Source of the DNA: Clostridiales bacterium
Lineage (GTDB): Bacteria > Bacillota > Clostridia > Oscillospirales > Oscillospiraceae
Direction of reading: 5' to 3'
DNA: 9,809 nucleotides
NCBI GenBank assembly: GCA_019421975.1
Contig: JAHZEE010000040.1
Coordinates: 966 to 10,774, forward strand
The number at the start of each line of letters is the position of its first letter. Position 1 is the first letter of the stretch. Below are positions 1-6,816 of this stretch, piece after piece. The position numbers and the translations under genes were made by a program. Below the pieces are notes generated by a model. The model ran no database searches. It was not told the origin of the DNA and was given only the letters and a program-made list of their open reading frames with translations.

Positions 1-636
<636 letters not shown>

Positions 637-651
637 TCAACCGAATTTTCG

Positions 652-686
652 AAAAAAATGGCGGCGCAGTTTGGCAACTGCGCCGC
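652..686 (-). terminator. Rho-independent terminator between the Cys-rich small gene and ilvC
   Basis: A perfect 11-bp inverted repeat (GCGGCGCAGTT / AACTGCGCCGC, 661-671 and 676-686, 4-base loop) is followed on the minus strand, after two bases, by seven T (658-652). It lies about 90 bases after the stop of the small minus-strand gene at 776-973 and just upstream of the ilvC promoter. It therefore most likely ends that small transcript and insulates ilvC. Confidence 0.85.
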
Positions 687-738
687 TCGGTTGACATAAT
701 ACCACAAATTGGAGGTTTGCGGATGTGCTTTGACTATG

Positions 739-760
739 TATGCCGTCCATTTGGACGGCA
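739..760. repeat. Perfect 10-bp inverted repeat (hairpin) after the small gene
   Basis: ATGCCGTCCA and TGGACGGCAT are perfect inverted repeats separated by two bases. The hairpin lies between the stop codon of the small minus-strand gene (776) and the terminator at 652-686. Neither strand has a U tract next to it, so it is not a classic terminator. It could be an RNA 3'-end stabiliser or a protein-binding palindrome; the sequence alone does not say which. Confidence 0.55.
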
Positions 761-775
761 TGGGTCAGTCACCCT

Positions 776-973
776 TTACCCGTTGCTGCACTGGTTACAG
801 CTGTTGCAGCTATTGCAGCTGTTGCAACTGTTGCAGTTGGTACTGTTGTTGCTGTTACTGTTGCTATTGCCGCAGTTACAGCCGCAGCATCTGCGGTTGC
901 AGCACGAATTCGAGACAAAATCAGGAACGATAATCCCGATTGCGCCCCACGCTTCAAAGGGGTTACAGCACAT
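776..973 (-). CDS. Small Cys/Asn/Ser-rich protein of unknown function
   Basis: I do not recognise this 65-residue protein. It has two parts: a mildly hydrophobic N-terminus beginning MCCNPFEAWGAIG and continuing to about residue 20, then a Cys-rich tail. It has 14 cysteines: pairs at 2-3, 24-25 and 29-30, singles at 32 and 34, and then one at every third residue from 47 to 62, giving overlapping C-x-x-C motifs of the N-S-C type. There is no obvious cleavable signal peptide. The start at 973 is chosen for its GGAGG at 982-986, 8 bases upstream; a longer form from 1018 lacks such a site. A terminator follows at 652-686. The repeat tract also leaves the opposite strand open, including an ATG at 723 with its own GGAGG, so the strand call is not certain. 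Possible roles are metal binding, a disulphide-rich spore coat-type protein, or a peptide precursor. No modification enzyme lies nearby. Confidence 0.55.
   Translation of the reverse strand: MCCNPFEAWGAIGIIVPDFVSNSCCNRRCCGCNCGNSNSNSNNSTNCNSCNSCNSCNSCNQCSNG
794..838. repeat. Tandem 9-bp repeat tract inside the small gene
   Basis: Five consecutive, slightly diverged 9-base units, of the form GTT-GCA-GCT on the plus strand, encode the N-S-C repeats of the minus-strand protein. Nearly all differences between units fall at third codon positions of that frame, giving the same amino acids. The same wobble positions are also silent for the Leu/Gln frame on the plus strand starting at 723, so this does not settle the coding strand by itself. 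The tract could expand or contract by slippage. Confidence 0.7.
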
Positions 974-981
974 TATATAAG

Positions 982-986
982 CCTCC
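982..986 (-). promoter_or_regulatory. Ribosome binding site deciding the small-gene start
   Basis: A full GGAGG on the minus strand lies 8 bases before the ATG at 973. It is the reason for preferring the 65-residue form over starts at 1018/1015. Confidence 0.6.
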
Positions 987-1016
987 AAACGATTGTTGTG
1001 GGAATGTCCCCGCATC

Positions 1017-1044
1017 ATTCTATGACATGAGGCGAAAAATGTGC
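1017..1044 (-). promoter_or_regulatory. Possible sporulation-sigma (sigma-E-like) promoter for the small gene
   Basis: I see no good sigma-A promoter upstream of the small gene. On the minus strand CATAGAAT (1024-1017) resembles the sigma-E/sigma-K -10 form CATAnnnT. GCACATT (1044-1038) is one base off the sigma-E -35 form, but the 13-base gap is on the short side. This is a weak match found by eye; a chance occurrence is quite possible. Confidence 0.22.
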
Positions 1045-1095
1045 GCAGCGCCCGGGGCCAGATCTGATTCCCGCAGCTTTCCGTGCGTCAGGCGG

Positions 1096-1124
1096 TTGCG
1101 GGGGGCGATGTTCCATGCTATAAT
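1096..1124 (+). promoter_or_regulatory. Promoter of the ytvI-like gene
   Basis: TTGCGG (1096-1101), 17 bases, then a perfect TATAAT (1119-1124) preceded by TGC, an extended -10 element. Transcription would start near 1131, leaving about 43 bases to the ATG at 1174. This is a strong vegetative (sigma-A) type signal. Confidence 0.75.
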
Positions 1125-1173
1125 ATGTGTCAAAATAGGGAAAACTCTGTGAAAGTGGCGAAAGGAGCGGCGT

Positions 1174-2295
1174 ATGAAGAGAATGTACCAGAGGCTCCTG
1201 GTGCGTCTGGCGCTGGTGGTGGTCGCGGCCATACTGCTGCTGACGGTGGGCACCCGTGCACTGGGACTGCTGCTGCCGTTCCTGCTGGCATATGTGGCCG
1301 CCTGGTCTGTAGAACCGGTGGCGAGATGGCTCTGCCGCCGGCTGCATCTGCCGCGGCGGCTGACCGCCGCTCTCATCCTGGTGGTGGGATACGGCGCGCT
1401 GCTGGCCATCGCTGCATGGTATGTGGGGCTCTTGACCTCGGAGCTGGCGCAGATGGTCACTTCCCTTCAGGATATCCAGGACCAGACCGGCGAGCTGCTG
1501 CAGACGCTGCAGCAGTGGATACTCGGCCCCTTTGACGACGATCTCAGAGCGCGTATGCAGGGTCTGTTCCAGGCGCTCTCTGAAACTGTACTTGCGAGCC
1601 TGCCCGCCTTTGCCGAGACGGCCACCCAATGGGCCACGGACACGGTGCGGGTGGTTCCCATGGTCCTGCTTGGAATTCTGGTCATGATTATGGCCACCTA
1701 TCTGATCACAGCGGACTATGAGGCGATCAGCGGGAAGCTGCATCAGATCATGCAGACGCCCCTTCTGCGGCCGTTTCTGCGGATTCTGACCATGGTGCGG
1801 GCTGTCTTTGGCGGCTATCTGATGGCGGCGGTGGTCATGTCTCTGGCGGTCTCTCTGATCAATCTGGCGGGCTTTCTGCTGCTGAAGGTGGACTTTGCAG
1901 CCATCCTGGCCGCCACCCTGGGCGTGCTGGATTTCCTGCCCTATGTGGGCAGCGGGCTGGTACTCATCCCCTGGTGCGGCTACTGCTTTGCAGTGGGCGA
2001 GACGAGCAGAGCGCTCGGGCTGCTGGCGATCTATGCAGCCGTGTTCGTGCTGCGCAACCTGGTGGGACGGCGGCTGCTGGGAGAGCGGTATCAGCACAAC
2101 TCCTTCTTCCTGCTGATCTGTGTCTTCATCGGCTGGAAGCTGGGCGGTATCGGCGGCGTCATTCTGGGGCAGATGCTGGGCATGATGCTCGCCAATATTT
2201 ATCGAAACGGAATGTTTGACGGGACCATCCGGGACCTGCGCCTGGCGTGGAACGATGTCACAGACCGCCTCAGGCCGCAGAGCCGGCAATCCTAG
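1174..2295 (+). CDS. ytvI: AI-2E/YtvI-family integral membrane protein
   Basis: A 373-residue polytopic membrane protein of the AI-2E transporter (formerly UPF0118) family. Its length and motifs suggest the YtvI subgroup of Clostridia and Bacilli, a sigma-E-controlled protein linked to sporulation in Bacillus subtilis. Paired hydrophobic segments lie at about 8-45 and 64-87. A soluble, helical, amphipathic stretch follows at about 88-155. A membrane block from about 160 holds the family landmark DFLPYVGSG (253-261) followed by LIPW, and the late motif W-K-L-G-G-I-G-G at 321-328. The charged C-terminus is short. The start at 1174 has AAAGGAG six bases upstream. The transported substrate is unknown; other members have been proposed to move autoinducer-2 or Na+/H+, and neither can be read from the sequence. 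The gene stands alone between its promoter (1096-1124) and a bidirectional terminator. The family call is firm; the ytvI subgroup is likely, not certain. Confidence 0.85.
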   Translation: MKRMYQRLLVRLALVVVAAILLLTVGTRALGLLLPFLLAYVAAWSVEPVARWLCRRLHLPRRLTAALILVVGYGALLAIAAWYVGLLTSELAQMVTSLQDIQDQTGELLQTLQQWILGPFDDDLRARMQGLFQALSETVLASLPAFAETATQWATDTVRVVPMVLLGILVMIMATYLITADYEAISGKLHQIMQTPLLRPFLRILTMVRAVFGGYLMAAVVMSLAVSLINLAGFLLLKVDFAAILAATLGVLDFLPYVGSGLVLIPWCGYCFAVGETSRALGLLAIYAAVFVLRNLVGRRLLGERYQHNSFFLLICVFIGWKLGGIGGVILGQMLGMMLANIYRNGMFDGTIRDLRLAWNDVTDRLRPQSRQS

Positions 2296-2300
2296 TACAA

Positions 2301-2328
2301 AAGGGCAGTGCAAATATGCACTGCCCTT
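2301..2328. terminator. Bidirectional terminator between ytvI and trkH
   Basis: A perfect 12-bp inverted repeat, AAGGGCAGTGCA / TGCACTGCCCTT, has a 4-base loop. The T-rich ATTGTATTT follows on the plus strand, and the minus strand has TTTTG after the stem. It sits 6 bases after the ytvI stop and 14 bases beyond the trkH stop, so it can end both convergent transcripts. Confidence 0.85.
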
Positions 2329-2342
2329 ATTGTATTTCAGGA

Positions 2343-3785
2343 TTATTTTCTCCACCAGGTGCTCGGAAGCAGCATAATCACAATGGGGAACAGCTCCAGC
2401 CGGCCCAGCAGCATATCCACACAGAGCACAAATTTTGACAGATAGGAAAAAGTGGAATAGTTGCCGATGGGACCTACCAGGTCCAGGCCGGGGCCCACAT
2501 TATTAATTGCAGAAAAGACAGCTGTCGATGTGGTGGTTGTGCTGAAATCGTCGAGGCTGATCAACAGAATCGAAAACACAATGGTAAACAGATACAGCAG
2601 CAGATAGGTGATAACGCCATGCAGCGTCTCATCCGGCACCCGCTTATGATCCACCATCAGCACATTGACCGTGCGCGGATGGACCAGACGCTTTAGCTCA
2701 CACAGCGCCTGTTTGACCAGAATCACCAGGCGCGACACCTTCAGACCGCCGGCGGTAGATCCAGCACAGCCGCCGATAAACATCAAAAAAATGATAATCA
2801 TTCGGCTCAGCTCCGGCCAGGTGTCAAAATTGACTGTACAAAATCCCGTTGTCGTCATGATGGACGAAACTGTAAAGAAGGCGTGGTGAAACGCATCGTA
2901 GGTTGAGGCGTAAAGGGAGAGCGTGTTAAAGGTCACAATGGCAGTGGCGCCCAGCAAAATGGCGATATACCAGCGAAATTCACTGCTGCGGATCGCAGTC
3001 ATAGGCCGACAGATCAGCAAAAAGAAAAACACATTGAAGTTAATGCCGAACAGCGCCATAAAGATCGCGATGACCATCTGTGAGTAATAGCTATCATAGT
3101 AATTCATGGAGTTATTCCAGATGCTGAAGCCGCCGGTGCCGGCCGTTGAAAACGACGCACACAGGCTGTCAAACAGTGGCATACCACCTGCCAGCAGCAG
3201 GACAATCTCCACAAGCGTCATTGCAAGGTAGATGAGATAGAGGACGCCGGCAGAGTGACGCATCTTTGGCATGATTTTGGACACAAGGGGGCCAGGACTC
3301 TCGGCTCGCAGCCGATGGATGGACTGACCGTTGGCGTTTGGCAAAATGGCCAGCATAAAGACCAGCACTCCCATACCGCCCAACCAGTTGGTAAAGCTCC
3401 GCCAGAACAGCATGCAGTGGTCCAGCGTCTCGACATCTGCTAAAATACTCGCCCCCGTAGTGGTAAACCCGGAGACCGCCTCAAAGACCGCATCCAGATA
3501 GTGTGGAATCTGTCCACTCAGGAAAAAGGGCAGCGCTCCCACCATGGACAGCAGGATCCAGCTTAAGCCGACCGTCACAAATCCCTCTTTGGCATACAGC
3601 GATTCCGTAGGGACATGGAGTCGGGACAGCAGCAGCCCCACCATCCCAGCGCCCAACATGGGCAGCAGGAAGTAGATCCAGCTCGATTCTTGGTAGAGCA
3701 GCGCCACCAGAATGGGCAGCGCCATAAAGGCCGCCTCAATCAACAGGACCTTGCCGAGCAGGTTCAGCACGACACGATAATTCAT
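2343..3785 (-). CDS. trkH: TrkH/KtrB-family potassium channel subunit
   Basis: A 480-residue membrane protein that forms the K+-conducting pore of a Trk/Ktr uptake system. The four pore-loop repeats of the superfamily are visible, each with the filter glycine: TTTGAS near 108-113, STAGTGGF near 213-220, TTTGFC near 311-316, and NNVGPG at 428-433. Hydrophobic helices alternate with these loops. The basic FIGGCAGSTAGGLKVSR stretch (336-352) and the C-terminal MLLGRLELFP (458-467) are typical of TrkH-family proteins. The length fits the family. The start at 3785 lies 3 bases after the trkA stop, and its AGAGG ribosome site overlaps the trkA end, so the two are cotranscribed and probably translationally coupled. 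TrkH gates in response to the nucleotide-binding partner TrkA encoded upstream. Confidence 0.96.
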   Translation of the reverse strand: MNYRVVLNLLGKVLLIEAAFMALPILVALLYQESSWIYFLLPMLGAGMVGLLLSRLHVPTESLYAKEGFVTVGLSWILLSMVGALPFFLSGQIPHYLDAVFEAVSGFTTTGASILADVETLDHCMLFWRSFTNWLGGMGVLVFMLAILPNANGQSIHRLRAESPGPLVSKIMPKMRHSAGVLYLIYLAMTLVEIVLLLAGGMPLFDSLCASFSTAGTGGFSIWNNSMNYYDSYYSQMVIAIFMALFGINFNVFFFLLICRPMTAIRSSEFRWYIAILLGATAIVTFNTLSLYASTYDAFHHAFFTVSSIMTTTGFCTVNFDTWPELSRMIIIFLMFIGGCAGSTAGGLKVSRLVILVKQALCELKRLVHPRTVNVLMVDHKRVPDETLHGVITYLLLYLFTIVFSILLISLDDFSTTTTSTAVFSAINNVGPGLDLVGPIGNYSTFSYLSKFVLCVDMLLGRLELFPIVIMLLPSTWWRK

Positions 3786-3788
3786 GGG

Positions 3789-5156
3789 TTAACCTCTTTT
3801 TCTCTCCAGAATATCTTCCAGCTCTCCGAGTCCGGGGGTGGTGGTGACCACAATCACGGTGTCATTGGGAGCGATGCGGTCCTGTCCGCTTGGGATTATG
3901 ATATTGCCGCGATGGTTGATACAGCAGATGAGAAGGCCTTTTTTGAGGTTTAAATCCATCAGCTGCTTACCGCACAGAGGCGAGCCCTCACAGTCCCTGA
4001 ACTCCAGTGCCTCGGCCTTGCCGCCAACAATCTGATAGAGCGTCTCGACTTTTGAGCCATAGGAGTTCTGCATGCCGCGGACATAGCGCAGGATGCTCTC
4101 AGCCGCGACATACCGGGGCGAAAAGATACTGCCCAGATCTCCGCCATCAAGGATGGAGAGAAACGCTGTCCGATTGATCTTTGTGACCACCTTGGCATGG
4201 GAATTTCGCTTGGCAAACAGACTCAACAGGATATTCTCCTCGTCAATGCCGGTCATCGATAAAAAGGCATCCATCTGCGCCAATCCCTCTTCCTCCAGGA
4301 TTTGCTCGTCCGTGCCGTCGCCATGGACAATGGTCGCCTGGGGCAAAAGCTCCGCCAGCTGGCGGCAGCGCTCCAGGTTGGAGTCGATGATCTTGACATT
4401 CATACGCAGGTCCAGCAGCTGCTTGGAGAGGTAGTACGCGATCCGCCCGCCGCCTACAATCATAACATTACGAATGGGTTCGGCTGCAATGCCGATGCGC
4501 TTGAAAAACTTGGCTGCGTCCGCCGGCTTGGCCGCGATGGAGAGCCGATCTCCGGCCTCCAGCCGAAAAGAGCCGTCCGGAATATAGATATCCTGTTCCC
4601 CGCGCTCCACCGCGGCAATGAGGACATTGTATCTTCTGGCGCTGAGCTCCTGCAGGGTGTGGTTGACCAACGGCGAGTTGCCGCTCAGTTGGATTTTCAG
4701 CAGCTCAACGCGGCCGCGGGCAAAGGTGTCCACCCGCATGGCCGAGGGCACCCGCACCAGCCGCGCCATCTCCGTGGCGCAGGCCAGCTCCGGATTTACC
4801 GTCATGGACAGGCCCAAATCATCACGGAACAGATTTAATTCCTCTGCGTATTCCGGGTTGCGGACACGCGCAATGGTGTGCTTTGCACCGGCCTTTTTGG
4901 CCACGAGACAGCACATCATGTTGACCTCATCGGATGAGGTGGCGGCAATCAGCAGATCGGCCTTGTCAACCCCGGCCTCAATCTGGGTGGAAAAGGTGGC
5001 GCCATTGCCTGTGACGCTCATGATATCCAAAATATCACTGGACGAGTGGCGGCGATCAGCATTGTTGTCGATGATCGTAATGTCGTGCCCCTCCAGAGAT
5101 AGCTGCTCTGCCAGTGTGGCGCCGACCTTTCCGTCGCCAACAATTACAATTTTCAT
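3789..5156 (-). CDS. trkA: TrkA, regulatory subunit of Trk potassium uptake (two RCK domains)
   Basis: A 455-residue cytoplasmic peripheral protein built as two tandem RCK_N/RCK_C units. The first Rossmann fold starts at residue 1 with VGDGKVG (6-12) and an acidic D30 after beta-2, as expected for NAD(H) binding; its RCK_C part covers roughly 140-215. The second repeats the pattern with VGGGRIA (234-240) and D258, followed by HGDGTD near 278-283 and a second RCK_C domain at about 365-450. The last glycine of GxGxxG is Ala in the second fold. The length matches full-size TrkA. The start at 5156 has GGAGG (5167-5163) six bases upstream. It is the first gene of the trkA-trkH operon and carries the promoter at 5216-5244. 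It binds NAD(H), and in relatives ATP/ADP, to control opening of TrkH. Confidence 0.96.
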   Translation of the reverse strand: MKIVIVGDGKVGATLAEQLSLEGHDITIIDNNADRRHSSSDILDIMSVTGNGATFSTQIEAGVDKADLLIAATSSDEVNMMCCLVAKKAGAKHTIARVRNPEYAEELNLFRDDLGLSMTVNPELACATEMARLVRVPSAMRVDTFARGRVELLKIQLSGNSPLVNHTLQELSARRYNVLIAAVERGEQDIYIPDGSFRLEAGDRLSIAAKPADAAKFFKRIGIAAEPIRNVMIVGGGRIAYYLSKQLLDLRMNVKIIDSNLERCRQLAELLPQATIVHGDGTDEQILEEEGLAQMDAFLSMTGIDEENILLSLFAKRNSHAKVVTKINRTAFLSILDGGDLGSIFSPRYVAAESILRYVRGMQNSYGSKVETLYQIVGGKAEALEFRDCEGSPLCGKQLMDLNLKKGLLICCINHRGNIIIPSGQDRIAPNDTVIVVTTTPGLGELEDILERKRG

Positions 5157-5215
5157 AAAATGCCTCCATATTGACCCGTTCAGCGCCCAGCCGAAGGGGC
5201 CAAAATACCAGTGTT

Positions 5216-5244
5216 ACTATAGCATTCTACTTTTTGAATTGCAA
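5216..5244 (-). promoter_or_regulatory. Promoter of the trkA-trkH operon
   Basis: On the minus strand TTGCAA (5244-5239), a 17-base spacer, then TATAGT (5221-5216) with TGC just before it (extended -10). Transcription would begin near 5209, giving about 52 bases of leader. That is too short for a ydaO-type c-di-AMP riboswitch, which often controls potassium genes in Gram-positives. Confidence 0.75.
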
Positions 5245-5314
5245 GGGATACAGCCGCGAATTCAGACGGAGATTGTCATTTCTGGTTGACTGGCACATTG
5301 CGCCCAGCCCCCAC

Positions 5315-5359
5315 AAATAAAAACAGGCAAGAGACCGTCTGTGACAGGCGGTCTCTTGC
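5315..5359 (-). terminator. Terminator of the cysK-LRR operon
   Basis: The arms GCAAGAGACCG and CGGTCTCTTGC (5327-5337, 5349-5359) form a perfect 11-bp stem. On the minus strand it is followed by CTGTTTTTATTTG. It lies about 55 bases after the stop of the small LRR-like gene. The bases between 5360 and 5413 hold nothing else I can recognise. Confidence 0.85.
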
Positions 5360-5413
5360 TCAAATCTCTAAAGGTGCTGCAGCGCCTCTCAACGCCCGCG
5401 CCGAGAGCGCCCG

Positions 5414-5794
5414 TCAGGGGGCTTTTTCCGGGTTCTGCCGGATCCACTCAGCGAGGCTGTCGACCATCTCCACCTGAAAGGAGGGGATCTCCAGCAGGCG
5501 GCGGGTTGCGCCGCAGCCCATCTCGCAGATGAACTCCACTGGCTGCCCGGCAAGGCCGGAGCAGGCAGCCGGCTCTTCCCAGGGACTGTATCCCGGATAG
5601 TCCCCCATCAGCCGGATGGTGGACGGCAGCAGCATCCGCGTGATGGCAGCGCCGCAAAACGCCTCGCCCGCGATATAGCGCACCGGGCGGCCTTCATACT
5701 CGCGCGGGATCTCCACCACGGTCTGCGTGCCAATGTAGTCCACCACACCGGCAGCCCCGTCTTCAAATATCCGCAGTTCCAGTCCCGGTGTCAT
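5414..5794 (-). CDS. Small leucine-rich-repeat-like protein coupled to cysK
   Basis: A 126-residue protein I cannot assign to a named family. Residues from about 18 to 62 read like one or two BspA-type (LRR_5) units: a V-V-E-I-P-x-x-Y-x-G-R-P-V pattern, then I-A-G-E-A-F, then an L-P-S-T-I-R step. This resembles the I-P/I-G/A-F rhythm of those repeats. The rest is not obviously repetitive and includes Cys residues in an I-C-E-M-G-C-G stretch. There is no signal peptide or membrane helix, so it is probably cytoplasmic, unlike most BspA-type proteins, which are exported. The start at 5794 is preferred because GAGG (5804-5801) sits six bases upstream; the in-frame ATG at 5806 has no good ribosome site. 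The start comes one base after the cysK stop, implying translational coupling. Its function is unknown; a role linked to cysteine synthesis is only suggested by position. Confidence 0.72.
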   Translation of the reverse strand: MTPGLELRIFEDGAAGVVDYIGTQTVVEIPREYEGRPVRYIAGEAFCGAAITRMLLPSTIRLMGDYPGYSPWEEPAACSGLAGQPVEFICEMGCGATRRLLEIPSFQVEMVDSLAEWIRQNPEKAP

Positions 5795-5795
5795 C

Positions 5796-6725
5796 TCACG
5801 CCTCATACAGCCCGGACGAGAGGTAGCGCTCTCCGGTATCCGGCAAAAGGACTACGATGCGCTTTCCCTGATTTTCCGGCCGCAGGGCCAGCGTCCGCGC
5901 GGCGCAGACCGCCGCACCGGCGCTGATCCCCACCAGGAGCCCCTCGGTTCTGGCCAAGAACCGGCTCATCTCAAAGGCGGCCTCATTTTCCACCGGGATG
6001 ATCTCGTCGATGAGACTGCGGTCGAGAATTTTGGGCACAAAGTTTGCCCCGATCCCCTGGATTTTGTGCGGACCGGCCACGCCCTGGCTCAAAAGCGGAG
6101 ACGCTGCCGGCTCCACAGCCACCACCTTGCAGCTCGGGCACGCCTGTTTCAGCGCCCGGCCCACACCGGTGAGCGTGCCGCCGGTGCCCACCGCCGAGAC
6201 AAAGAAGTCCACCTCGCCGTCCAGATCCCGCAGAATCTCCGGGGCCGTGGTCTTTTCGTGCGCCATGGCGTTGGCCGGGTTGCCAAACTGATCCGGAATC
6301 AGGCTGCCCGGGTGCGCCTGCTGCAGCTGCTCGGCCTTCCGAACTGCACCGTCCATCCCCTCCGCCGCAGGCGTCAGCACCAGCTCCGCCCCCAGCGCCT
6401 TCAAAAGCGCACGCCGCTCCAGGCTCATGCTCTCCGGCATGGTGAGGATCAGCCGGTACCCCTTTGACAGGCAGACATAGGCCAGACCAATGCCTGTATT
6501 GCCGGAGGTCGGCTCAATGACCAGCCCCCCCGGCTGCAGCACGCCTCTGGCCTCGGCGTCCTCAATCAGCTCCCTCGCCACTCGGTCCTTGACAGAGCCC
6601 AGCGGGTTGAAGTACTCCAGCTTTGCAAATACGCGGCCCGCACTCTTCCACTGGCGCGCAGAGCGCACCAGCTCCAAAAGCGGGGTATTGCCGATCAGAT
6701 CCGGCAGATTTTCGTAGACATGCAT
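5796..6725 (-). CDS. cysK: Cysteine synthase (O-acetylserine sulfhydrylase)
   Basis: A 309-residue PLP enzyme of fold type II that makes cysteine from O-acetylserine and sulfide in the cytoplasm. It opens with YENLPDLIGNTPLLEL (4-19). The PLP-binding lysine is K46 in NPLGSVKDR (40-48). The substrate-binding loop TSGNTG lies at 73-78. The phosphate-binding GTGGTLTG follows in the second half, then the IQGIGANFVP segment and the late ISAGAA motif. The length is typical for CysK. I take the ATG at 6725, which has GGAGG (6737-6733) seven bases upstream; the ATG six codons earlier (6743) overlaps that site and lacks one of its own. It is the first gene of a two-gene operon with the LRR-like gene, driven by a perfect consensus promoter with a palindrome in the leader. 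A related cystathionine beta-synthase-type activity cannot be excluded, but motifs favour CysK. Confidence 0.95.
   Translation of the reverse strand: MHVYENLPDLIGNTPLLELVRSARQWKSAGRVFAKLEYFNPLGSVKDRVARELIEDAEARGVLQPGGLVIEPTSGNTGIGLAYVCLSKGYRLILTMPESMSLERRALLKALGAELVLTPAAEGMDGAVRKAEQLQQAHPGSLIPDQFGNPANAMAHEKTTAPEILRDLDGEVDFFVSAVGTGGTLTGVGRALKQACPSCKVVAVEPAASPLLSQGVAGPHKIQGIGANFVPKILDRSLIDEIIPVENEAAFEMSRFLARTEGLLVGISAGAAVCAARTLALRPENQGKRIVVLLPDTGERYLSSGLYEA
5801..5804 (-). promoter_or_regulatory. Ribosome binding site of the LRR-like gene
   Basis: GAGG inside the last codons of cysK, six bases from the ATG at 5794. It decides between the 5794 and 5806 starts. Confidence 0.5.
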
Positions 6726-6732
6726 GATGGTC

Positions 6733-6737
6733 CCTCC
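6733..6737 (-). promoter_or_regulatory. Ribosome binding site deciding the cysK start
   Basis: GGAGG on the minus strand, seven bases before the ATG at 6725. It makes the longer form from 6743 unlikely. Confidence 0.7.
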
Positions 6738-6741
6738 ATTC

Positions 6742-6760
6742 ACCCAGTAACTTAGTCGGT
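6742..6760. promoter_or_regulatory. Candidate operator: 19-bp imperfect palindrome in the cysK leader
   Basis: On the minus strand the sequence is ACCGACTAAGTTACTGGGT. Seven of nine positions per arm are symmetric about the central G (ACC.A.TAA / TTA.T.GGT). It begins about 14 bases downstream of the cysK -10 box, so a bound protein could block transcription. The GACTAA half resembles half-sites of Rrf2-family regulators such as IscR; CymR, another Rrf2 protein, represses cysteine genes in Bacilli. The palindrome is seen; the regulator is inferred. Confidence 0.45.
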
Positions 6761-6774
6761 TTTAAGATAGTCGC

Positions 6775-6803
6775 ATTATAGCAGGTATTTTTCCCAGTGT
6801 CAA
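6775..6803 (-). promoter_or_regulatory. Perfect consensus sigma-A promoter of cysK
   Basis: On the minus strand TTGACA (6803-6798), exactly 17 bases, then TATAAT (6780-6775) preceded by TGC. Both boxes match the consensus in all six positions and the -10 is extended. Transcription should start near 6768. Such a strong promoter usually needs a repressor, which fits the palindrome at 6742-6760. Confidence 0.92.
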
Positions 6804-6816
6804 CAGAACACTGTTG
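6801..6816. repeat. Inverted repeat bridging the divergent cysK and folT promoters
   Basis: CAACAG and CTGTTG (6801-6806, 6811-6816) form a perfect 6-bp inverted repeat with a 4-base gap. It overlaps both outward-facing -35 boxes. The symmetry partly follows from having two TTG-type -35 boxes back to back, so a regulatory role is only a possibility. Confidence 0.4.

Noticed and set aside
645..659. CodY-like box (TTTTTTTCGAAAATT on the minus strand) upstream of ilvC
   Set aside because: It has about four mismatches to the 15-base CodY motif and half of it is the terminator U tract, so chance is a simpler explanation.
794..838. CRISPR-like or minisatellite array
   Set aside because: Units are 9 bases with no spacers and keep the reading frame, so this is a coding repeat.
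709..933. Cys-rich frame on the plus strand starting with TTG at 709
   Set aside because: It starts with TTG and lacks a ribosome site at proper spacing; the GGAGG there is inside or just after its start. The Cys content results from the same repeat that encodes the minus-strand protein.
1015..2355. Long 446-codon minus-strand open frame
   Set aside because: It lies opposite the AI-2E/YtvI gene, which has clear family motifs, a promoter and a ribosome site. The antisense product is Gln/His/Arg-rich low-complexity of the kind produced by the reverse complement of a GC-rich gene.
5157..5215. Possible c-di-AMP (ydaO-type) riboswitch ahead of trkA
   Set aside because: The promoter leaves only about 52 bases of leader, far too short for that aptamer, and no conserved segments are seen.
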